This document shows positions 56,038 through 64,000 of a stretch of DNA of 64,000 nucleotides, piece by piece. Under the pieces are notes generated by a model. The model was not told where the DNA came from. It was given only the letters and a program-made list of their open reading frames with translations, and did no database searches. The DNA is from Datura wrightii. Lineage: Eukaryota; Streptophyta; Magnoliopsida; Solanales; Solanaceae. The DNA lies in NCBI GenBank assembly GCA_035772735.1, contig JASDFA010000002.1, forward strand, positions 5,766,001 to 5,830,000, written 5' to 3'. The position numbers and the translations under genes were made by a program. Each line of letters opens with the position of its first letter. Within the stretch, counting starts at the first letter, position 1.

Positions 56038-56857
56038 AAACTTTGTATTAGAGTATTAGGTTTAGAGTGTCCTAGGGTGTCTGAAAGTCATGTCAGGTAG
56101 AGTCTTTTCCATAGGTGTGAAGCACGCCATACTTATGGGAGAGAGGGTTCATGGCGTTTCTAGGAAAACTCCCTTTCTTCGTGATTCTTATTGTGCATAG
56201 AGTATGAAACTCTAAAAGTTCCTCTTCTAACTCATGCTTTACGCACTCGTGGACAATGCCTCCCAGATGAACAAATGGAAATAGAAAGGGTAATAGGCAC
56301 TAGCCAGCCCCACCAGCCCTACCAGACCCAATGAATGAGCAGGTTACTTATACAGAATTTCGGATTGCATTTCAGGTGTTGGAGTGGGCCATCATAGCAC
56401 AGACCAACCATCAGGCAGTGGCACCCATGATCCCTGATGGGAATGCTAGGGCTACAAGGGTGCAAGATTTCATTAGAATGAACCCGCTGAAATTCTTTAG
56501 GTTGAAGGTGGATGAGGATCCACATGCATTAATAGAGGAAATTCAAAATATAACCTAGATTATAGGGGAGACTAGTGAAGAAAGTACTTACTTAGCCTCC
56601 TATTAGCTGAAGGGGGTTGCGCATATATGGTTCAGACAATGAAAGGAAGGTTGTCTGGTAGGTGCAACTCCGGTGAGTTGGGACGAGTTCATGACAGCCC
56701 TTTTAGACAGGTTCTTTCCCTGAGAGTTGAGGGAGGCGAAGGCAGACAAGTTCATCAATCTGAAGAAGAATGACATGACTGTCCAGAGTATGCCTTGGTG
56801 TTTATCCATTTGTCAAAGTATGCACCAGAGATGGTGGCCAATTCGAGGGGCTACAAA
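56038..56857 (+). pseudogene. Tekay gag fragment
   Basis: After a degenerate primer site (56042) and leader, an MPP-like start stands at 56255. The frames then give TRVQDFIRMNPLKFFRLKVD (56457-56516, parallel to VRDFLRMSPPEFTGSKVDDD of the other Tekay), LKGVAHIWF, SWDEFMTALLDRFFP and LREAKADKFINLKK, with stops and shifts between them. It ends at MVANSRGYK (56857), where the Tat element is inserted. The rest of the Tekay is not in the window. Confidence 0.8.
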
Positions 56858-56917
56858 TGATGAACCCACTTTACTGAGCCCAAGATGTCATCTTTCTAGA
56901 GGCCCAAATAGGTGCGA

Positions 56918-57195
56918 CATGTCAAATAAGGTGGCAATCCAAGTCAAATAAATGAGCCACTAAAATCATTCTACATGCCAAATGAGGTGGCAATCCAAGT
57001 CAAATAAATGAGACAGTAAAATCATGCCACGTGTCAAATGAGGTGGAAATCCAAGTCAAATAAGTGAGCCATTAAAATCATGTCATGTGTCAAAATGAGG
57101 TGGAAATCCAAGTCAAACAAATGAGCCACTAAAATCATACCATGTGTCAAGGCAATCCAAGCAAAACAAATGAGCCAATAAAATCAGGCCAAGTG
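56918..57195 (+). repeat. Minisatellite, five units of about 57 bp
   Basis: Units begin (TG)TCAAATGAGGTGG and continue AATCCAAGTCAAATAAATGA and CCACTAAAATCATGCCA. The fifth is shortened. It sits in U3, upstream of the TATA box. Confidence 0.9.
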
Positions 57196-57247
57196 TGTAA
57201 GTAACATGTTCTAGCCAATCAAATTGAAGTATGTCACCAAGGAATAT

Positions 57248-57310
57248 GATTGGTCAGTTCAAACTGACCAATCAAATCACACAAAGGCATCATCCCTACA
57301 ACTATAAATA
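57248..57310 (+). promoter_or_regulatory. Promoter of the Tat-type LTR: inverted CCAAT palindrome plus TATA box
   Basis: GATTGGTCAGTT (57248-57259) and AACTGACCAATC (57262-57273) form a perfect 12-bp inverted repeat with a 2-bp centre, placing a CCAAT box on each strand. TATAAATA at 57303-57310 lies 29 bp downstream. Another CCAAT stands at 57216. Confidence 0.75.
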
Positions 57311-57717
57311 GGGGTCCTCATAACTCACAAAAAAGAGGAGAAAATTAAGAACAAAAAGCAAGAAGAGAGCTTGTGGATTAAACACCGAAAATTATCTACA
57401 AGCTACAAGTTCAAGCTACAAGCTCAAGCAATCAAGTTCAAGATCAAGTCAAGAACGAAGGCAAATATCAAGGTGTTCAAGATCAAGTTACTTTTTTGTG
57501 ATAAATAATTTGAAGAAGAAGATTCAAGATTAAGCTACTTAGGACCTTGAATCCAAATCAAATACAAGTTCAACATATTTCATATTATCATTGGGAGAAT
57601 CAGAGGATTATATAGAGATTGTAACACTCATCATACTTTAAATCAAATATTTTGTTATACGATTTTCTTGTCTTGATTATTATTTTTCTAGACTCGAAAA
57701 TTTGTTGCGAACAAATT

Positions 57718-57736
57718 TGGCATGCCCAGTGGGACC
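57718..57736 (+). promoter_or_regulatory. Probable primer binding site of the Tat-type element
   Basis: TGGCATGCCCAGTGGGACC lies 4 bp after the LTR end. I know this sequence type as the standard post-LTR motif of this lineage, but I cannot name the tRNA with confidence. Confidence 0.65.
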
Positions 57737-57791
57737 ATTTTTACCTCTCATCTCTCCATATTAAGCACTAAGTTTCAAGAACATAAAAAAA

Positions 57792-59353
57792 ATGGCATCT
57801 AAGAAAGTTGATTCTACATCTGCTGCTGCTAAGGCTACTGATTCCAAGTTTTCCTTTGAGGTGGAGAACATACTGGATGTTACTACGGGAAGTGTGGGGC
57901 CTATTACTAGGAAAAAAGCAAGCTTTCTAGGATGACAAGCACTTCATGTGTCGTCTGCATCAGTTCCTGTCTTGTACCTTCGATCCTTAAAGGGGGAAGG
58001 ATTCTTTCCAAGTGAATTGGAAGAAGGAGATGGTATCACCAAGTTAGTTGAAAAGATATTGGCTTGACTCATCCCATGTAAGATTAAGAATTCTACCATT
58101 CAAAGTGATGATGATATTTTGATCACTGGATCTTTCCCGATTATTCCACGTGATCTATTCAACTCAAAGTTCAATTCGAGGGAGAATCCATGATTTGCTC
58201 TATCATCCACAATGGCTGTCCAAGCAATGGTGACTAACACCTCAACTGTTGAAGAACAGCTTGCCAGCTTGACAAAGGCAATTGAAGTCTTAACAAAATA
58301 TGTGCAAGATCAGGATAATTGAATTGTCAAGTTGACTGATAGAGTTGAAAGTGTGATGGAGGGGGATTCAAGTCACGCACCTGGGAAACTTCCTATGGCA
58401 CAGGACAAAGGGGATTTATCAATGAAGCGAGTGCATGTTGCTGATGAACTGCAACTATCTGCTGAAGGATTGATTCCAATTCATCAATTGAATGGATTCA
58501 TTATGGGGACTATCAAAGACAAGTATGATGTTGCTTCCAAATCTTCCTTTACATACTCGAAGCCATACACTGTTAGAATTGATAACTTGAAAATGCCTAC
58601 AGGTTATCAACCTCCAAAATTCCAACAATTTGATGGTAAGAGAAGTCCAAAGCAACATATAACACACTTTGTCGAAACTTGCAATAATTTTGGAACTTAT
58701 GGAGATTATCTTGTTAAAAAAATTGTGCACTCCTTGCAAGGAATTGCCATTGACTGGTATATAAATCTCGAGGATGGTTCCATTGATAGTTGGGAGCAAC
58801 TTGAACATGAATTTCTCAATCTCTTTTATAGCACGGGGCATACTGTGTGTATGGTTGAAGTCAAGAATATGAGTCAGTGGAAAGGTGAACATTTCATTGA
58901 TTTCATTAATCGGTGGAGGAATGAAAGCCTCAATTATAAGGATAGACTTAGTGAAGCTTCTGGGATAGAAATGTGTATCCAAGGGATGCATTGGGGACTT
59001 CTTTATATCCTGCAAGGCATCAAGCCTAAGTCGTTTGAAGAATTAGCCACATATGCTCATGATATGGAGTTAAGCATATCCTCAAGTGGAAATCAAGGAC
59101 TGCCTGCGTATGAGCCTCGCAAGGGGAAAGAGAAGGTAGAAGTATGGAAAGGGGCAAGTTTTCACTGAAGTTTGAGTATAAAGAGCCAATGAATGTTAAT
59201 GCCCCACCACTGAAGGTCACCACAAAGATAAGCAAGAAGCAGGGTGTGAAGACTACATCTTTCCAAAATCACACTGGCCGAAAGTTAACTTTGAAGGAAA
59301 TGCAAGAAAAAGAGTATCACATTCTTGGATTGAGATGTTCCAGCAATTTTTAA
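57792..59353 (+). pseudogene. Tat-type gag, broken
   Basis: ATG 57792 opens MASKKVDSTSAAAKATD. In the same frame stops appear at about 57931, 58063, 58190 and 58319, after which 58332-59168 is open for 278 codons. The core reads MPTGYQPPKFQQFDGK, then SPKQHITHFVETCNNFGTYG, DSWEQLEHEFLNLF, EMCIQGMHWGLLYILQGIKP and FEELATYAHDMELSIS. These match the gag of plant Tat-group elements known to me. A frameshift near 59160 moves the C-terminal part (KVTTKISKKQG, LTLKEMQEKEY) to another frame ending at 59353. Gag would form the particle. The long open stretch suggests fairly recent death. Confidence 0.85.
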
Positions 59354-61281
59354 AGAACTCCTTACATTGAAACTCTTTGAGCTACCTGAAATGAAGAGGT
59401 CAGATGAAGCTGGGAAGACTAATGATCCAAATTAATGCAAATATCATCAATTGATGGGTCACCCCATAGAAAGTGTTTCATCTTCAAGGAAAAGGTCTTG
59501 AACTTGGCCCGCGAAGGAAAGATATTACTAGAGGATGAGAAGGAATGTTCGAATCAAGTCTCTATCACTTTTGGTTCACTTGATCTGGTCATTCTCTGCA
59601 ATTTTGTCGAAGTACATGAAGGTGGTGATATCCTAGCTGCACCACCAACAAATATGATTAAATTTGGTGACTTTGAACCAGTTGATGTTAGCGCATCGTT
59701 ACTCCTCCCTATGGTGAGCAAAGTAATAGTAGAGGAGAAATATCTATAGGGAAACCAACCCTGTGTTGATCATATCGATGATGAAAGATGGATTTTGGTG
59801 ACACGACAGAGATGCCGCAAAACAGGTTTGCAAAGGTCGCCAAGTAAATAAGTAACAAGAAGGGAGACGATGAAGAAATCCAAAAATCAAAGCATGAAGA
59901 AGTATGTGAAGAAAGCAAAAATTGATGTGAATCGCTATCAAAGGTCGCGTTGTCCAATAACATTGGAGGAGTTCCTGCCAAGCTAGTTTCACAAAAATGT
60001 TTCTCACTATGATTACAAGGCCTCATGTTGTAATATTGATAAAAAAGGGATGCAAAATGAAGTCTTATCATTGTCTCCACTTCCATTGCATGAAAAGCCA
60101 ATCGTGTCCCTCTCTGAAGAAGTAGATACTTGTGATGTGAAAATCACATTCACCAATGCTAATCTCTTGTTGGGTGAAACCTTGCATAATCATCCTTTAT
60201 ATATGGTAGGCTTTGTGCGGGGGCATAAAGTAAACAGAATTATGGTTGATGATGGGTCTGGATTCAATATTATCCCTATTCTCATTGTGAAGAAGCTTGA
60301 GATCTTGATGGATGAACTATCTAAGAGTCATTTGATGATTTAGGGATTAAATCAAGGGGGCAAAGAGCCATAGGTGCTGTCAAACTAGGAATTAGCATGG
60401 GAGATATGCATTCGACAACATGGATGTACGTGATCGATGTAAAGACCTCATACAATATCCTACTAGGAAGGTCATGGATATATGAAAACAAAGTGGTTCC
60501 ATCCACATATCATCAATGCTTTAAGTACTTTGAAGTGGGATTCAAAAGAAGGTAGTTGCTGATGATGAACCTTTTGCTGAAACAGAAGAAACTCTGCAGA
60601 TGCAAAATTCTACCTAAAGAATCGCATCTCGAAAGAAGTTGGATATGGTAGCACAATGCCGACCAAGAGGGTTGATATTGCAAAGAAGGTTGATGTCCCA
60701 GTTAGATATACGAAGATTATAGTAAAGAAGGATAGAGTGCTTTTGGATATGAACAAAGTACCCAAGATGAATCGTATATCTTCAAGTGAAGAAGTGACTC
60801 ATGTTCCTCACTATGCCCCAAAGGTAAGTAAGGTTGATGGCCCATCTTCTGGGTTGCAACATAATGTTTCAAGGGGGTTAATTTTTCCAATCAAAAAGAT
60901 TGATGCAATCAAATCATCTTCGAAATAGGTGGAAGGATTGGCCAAATAAACAAACCATAGTCCACATGAGGCACTTCCTAAAAGGCGCACAAATGAGGGT
61001 TTTGACATAAACGCCTACAAGTTGTTGGAAAAAGTTGGGTATAATCGAAATGAACTGTCAAAACTAGGAAAACTCCAGCCTGAAGCTGATGGAAAAGGAA
61101 ACCATGGATTAAACCCTACTCAAAAGCTGAAGATAGAGAAAGGGTATGCTGTCAAACAATAGCATGAAGGCTTGGGTTACAAAAAACCATCACCAATGCG
61201 TATCTCTACAAGAAGGACAAGCAGCAACTACATTACCATTGAAGAAAAGTCTATGATGTCTAACAAAAGGCCTTTTGTGTT
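59354..61281 (+). pseudogene. Tat-type gag end, protease and linker, broken
   Basis: A Cys/His segment near 59434-59475 (CKYHQLMGHPIES and, one frame over, RKCFIFKEKVLN) resembles the CX2H...H...C motif at the end of Tat gags. An open segment 60050-60343 has a protease-like core VNRIMVDDGSGFNIIP (D-D-G-S where D-N-G-S or D-T-G-S is usual). The region 60418-60540 in mixed frames gives TWMYVIDVKTSYNILLGRSW and YENKVVPSTYHQCFKYF, the block before RT. The linker at 60990-61040 reads FDINAYKLLEKVGYN. Many stops and shifts occur. The frame is cut at 61281 before RT. Confidence 0.75.
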
Positions 61282-63548
61282 TGTCATGACTCAAACGGAG
61301 GCCCAAATCGCAATACCAAACAAGGAGCCCTAAGAGACCCCAAGTCGACCCATAACATAGGAATACATGTAATCTCAATCAAGAAGCTGAATAATTAATA
61401 AAATACTCATAGCGGAAGTCTAACTTGAACACAACATCAAAATACGAAATTCGAAGCTGAATACATACATATGTTTGGAAAGCCTCAAAACATGATGAGT
61501 TGATGGGACAAGACCCCAACTAACTCAATAAAACTGAAACTGAAATACATGTAAGAAATCTGAATAGACTAGTCCTCGAGAGATGAGGACTCACCAACAA
61601 TGCAAATGCTAACTCTGATAAGCTAACTACGAGCAGGGCTAAACCTGAGAGTGGGGTCTTTTATCATGAAACGATACAACATAGAGTATGCGGTCAGTAC
61701 GTGAAATGCACCGAGTATGCAGGGTAAGTAAAACCTCTAAAGTAAACAAAATCATTTAAAGACAATGCATAATATAACATAAACATTAAGAGTTTGAGAA
61801 TAGGGATTGCATACATTCTTTCTAAAATCATGATATCCTCATAACATAACATAACATAACTTCATAATCCTAATTGAATCGAGTGACTCAAAGCTGAATT
61901 CTTATATTTATTAGTAAACGTGAACATTGAGTAAAACCTCCTTTAGACGTGCATATACATATAAATCTCATGATTAATGAAACATGCATATCTGAAATCA
62001 TGAGGAACAATGGGAGACTCGTCTTTTAACCAACATACCACGATAGAGCTTACGTGGTCCCAACTATCACACTCAAGTGGGTAGAGCCATCTGAAGCCTT
62101 TCCAGTCTAGGGACGACACCATGATATCAATATCAAGTTGAAGGCCCATTCGGGAAAGGGAAGCTCACACGGATGGTCCCAAGGTCATAATGTATAAACC
62201 TACATTGGTGCGTTGTTCTGAGGCATAGGGTGATCGACCCTTAGCCTGCTCGGTGCTAGACACTACTCCCATAATATGCATATGCTCTACATCATTTTAT
62301 AATGAAGCTCAACATCGTTTATTGACGAAGCTCAATAATCAAATACATCTCAAATATGAACTCATGCATATGAGAAGCTTTAGCACAAAACATACAACAA
62401 GCTGAAAATGTAATTGGGAGCCTTCGCTCCAAAACAATATGGTAAGCTTAATTGGGAAAATCATCATTCATACTTAATATATGGGCATTTCCCAAAGCTT
62501 TACCATACTTCGTAATCTCAATCTTTTCGAAAACATAATCGTAAACATGGGTAGCTTCAAAACATGCTTTTCATCATAATATCTCATCATCATCATATAC
62601 TCATCACAAATCTCATCTTTCATGAATATTTCATCTATGGCCTTTTAATTCATAAAACGAGAATCATGATTTTAAATTAAAAACATTATCAAACTTGCCC
62701 ATGCTTCATAATTCAATAGTAGAATCATAATCAAATCATACCCATGTATAGAAATAGAGGATTCATGCATTTGGGTTAAAACCCCATATATTAGACATAG
62801 AATTTCATACTTTTAGAGAGGGATTGGGTATGGGTGTGAAAGAAATCATCAATTCATAACCTAATATAGCTGATGGTAACTAATTCTAACACTTCTTTAG
62901 ATGCCCAATAGGAAATTGAAAAGAAATTGATGAATGCTAAGCTTTATCACCCTCTCAAGTCTTCTACCTTGCATGCATGAATGAATGAGGCCTAAAATGA
63001 ACTTAACCCCTTTAAAAGTCACTATTCATAACTCAAAACATCACAGTTTAGGCCTTAGGAACTTAGGAATTATGGAAAATCCCTTACTAAGTTTGCAGAA
63101 AACAACTGCCAAGTGGTCCTAACGGAGGACCTAACGACTCGTTGCTCAAGGTCACGACTCGTGGAGTTGGTCGTGAAGTACACTGTCTGGGCTTCAACAA
63201 AAAAATACTCTTCTTGACCATGAATCACCCCACAAATTATGGGGACTGACCATGACTCGTGGGGTCCTCCAATCGCGTGCACTGCTTCCCTTCTTCTCTT
63301 TTCTTTCCTTACCTACACTACGACTGACCTAACGACTCGTGGGGTCTGACCACGAATCGTTGTCACGCTTGTGGGGTCCTTTTTCTCAAACTTCCCAAAT
63401 TCCCCATTGGCCTTCCCATGAGTCACACCATGACTCATGGGCTGCACCAACGAGTCATGCTAAGACTTGTTCCACGCTTGATGCCAGTTTTTAAGTTTTT
63501 TGCTATTTTAACTCCCAGATCTGATTTTTGGGCTTCTGGGGTATAACA
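61282..63548 (-). repeat. Tekay-type 3' LTR (2267 bp)
   Basis: Begins TGTCATGACTC and ends TGGGGTATAACA, directly followed by the polypurine complement ACATCTCCCCCTTGG. It is the same subfamily as 2490-4022. The U3 array is at 63115-63480 with ACGACTCGT words. GTGTT (61277-61281) is the presumed left duplication; the right end is outside the window. Confidence 0.88.
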
Positions 63549-64000
63549 ACATCTCCCCCTTGGAAACATTCGTCCTTGTTTGTTGGAAAACACATAGAAA
63601 AGAAAAGAACAAAGAAATTATCATATTCAAATACTGATCATTTAAACCGAAAACCGACTGAATGTGTACCTCCGATTAAAATTACATAACTGAACTGATT
63701 TCATGAAACGTACACACATCCGTATACAAAAAAGAAACTTGCGCACATGAAACTAAATAGAGTCTGAGTGCAAAACTGATACCTCAAGATGAAACTGGGC
63801 CGGTAGAGAAACATATGGGTATCTAGCCATCATATCTGCTTTGTCCTCCCACGTAGCTCCTTTAACATGCTGATTCCTCCATAACACATTAAATGAAGCT
63901 ACTTCCTTTTTCCATAGCCTTCAAACCTTTCGATTGAATATATCCATGGGAACCTTCTCATAGCTAAGGTTGTCTCTTACACCAACACTGTCCACTGGGA
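63549..64000 (-). pseudogene. 3' end of a Tekay element: polypurine tract, 3' region, chromodomain (partial)
   Basis: The minus strand at 63785-64000 gives PVDSVGVRDNLSYEKVPMDI, KEVASFNVLWRNQHVKGAT and KADMMARYPYV, the chromodomain-like end of pol, with a TGA at about 63928. The polypurine tract CCAAGGGGGAGATGT occupies 63549-63563. The element continues beyond the window edge. Confidence 0.82.

Larger units (their letters stand above)
56858..57713 (+). repeat. 5' LTR of the Tat-type element (856 bp)
   Basis: Starts TGATGAACCCAC exactly where gag homology of the host Tekay stops, and ends TTGTTGCGAACA, 4 bp before the primer-site position. It contains a minisatellite, a CCAAT palindrome and a TATA box. 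The transcript leader is rich in CAAG and TCAAG repeats (57380-57500). Confidence 0.75.
56858..61281 (+). mobile_element. Tat-type LTR retrotransposon, 5' half
   Basis: Has a TGATGAACCC...GCGAACA LTR, a primer-site position, gag, a protease-like region and the post-protease linker. It is cut at 61281 by a minus-strand Tekay LTR before RT is reached. It landed inside a Tekay gag codon series, with ACAAA at 56853-56857 as the probable left duplication. Confidence 0.75.

Noticed and set aside
58455..59015. 186-codon minus-strand frame
   Set aside because: It is the antisense shadow of the Tat-type gag, which has recognisable motifs.
57714..61281. Endogenous pararetrovirus
   Set aside because: It has an LTR with TATA box, a primer-site position and Tat-type gag. 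No movement protein, coat or aphid-factor motif was seen.

Overview
The window looks like repeat-dense plant nuclear heterochromatin. I recognise no host protein gene, tRNA, rRNA or CRISPR in 64 kb. Almost all of it is Ty3/gypsy LTR retrotransposon sequence, layered and mostly decayed. The lineages (chromodomain Tekay/Del elements primed by tRNA-Met, Athila-like elements with TGGCGCC-type primer sites, and a Tat-type element) show a flowering plant. The style of the LTRs and of the 'putative plant transposon protein' ORFs suggests Solanaceae; that is inference from family resemblance, not a search.

Layout. 1-7.6 kb holds a solo Athila-like LTR (556-2055) and a pile-up of truncated Tekay-type and Athila-like LTRs. 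7.6-13.4 kb is an unusually long (about 4.45 kb) Tekay-type LTR, its tRNA-Met primer site and a ruined gag. 13.4-18.5 kb holds a deleted minus-strand element ('family C'), a broken Tekay integrase-chromodomain and its 3' LTR. 18.5-22.6 kb is a minus-strand Athila-like relic with no RT or integrase. 22.6-27.1 kb is the left part of a family-C element whose interior carries an opposite-strand pseudogene of the plant transposon protein family. 27.1-46.4 kb is a Russian doll: a minus-strand Tekay element (27068-46412, target duplication CGCGG) inserted in the family-C LTR, with a complete Athila-like element (29437-39205, duplication ATGAC) inserted inside it. 46.4-50.9 kb returns to family-C LTR copies. 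50.9-56.9 kb has two more plus-strand Tekay-type LTRs and a gag fragment; one LTR contains a retroposed, poly(A)-tailed 317-bp insert. 56.9-61.3 kb is a Tat-type element inserted into that gag. 61.3 kb to the end is the 3' LTR and last codons of another minus-strand Tekay element that runs off the window.

The most interesting unit is the Athila-like element 29437-39205. It has paired 1418-bp LTRs, a broken gag-protease gene and no reverse transcriptase, RNase H or integrase. Where pol would lie it carries an intact 406-codon ORF (34719-35939) of the plant transposon protein family, with an apparent leader intron and an upstream region that reuses the hairpin module of the element's own LTR. 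A related element at 18.6-22.6 kb lacks this cassette. A second, ruined ORF of the same family sits antisense in the unrelated family-C element (24413-25740). A cargo-like gene therefore appears in two LTR lineages.

A second pattern runs through the window. The U3 part of each LTR family is peppered with degenerate copies of a short CpG-rich palindrome: CCACGANTCGTGG in Tekay-type LTRs, TCCGTGNCACGGA in Athila-like LTRs, CCGCTGCAGCGG in family C. Most other coding sequence is degenerate, and several catalytic residues are lost.
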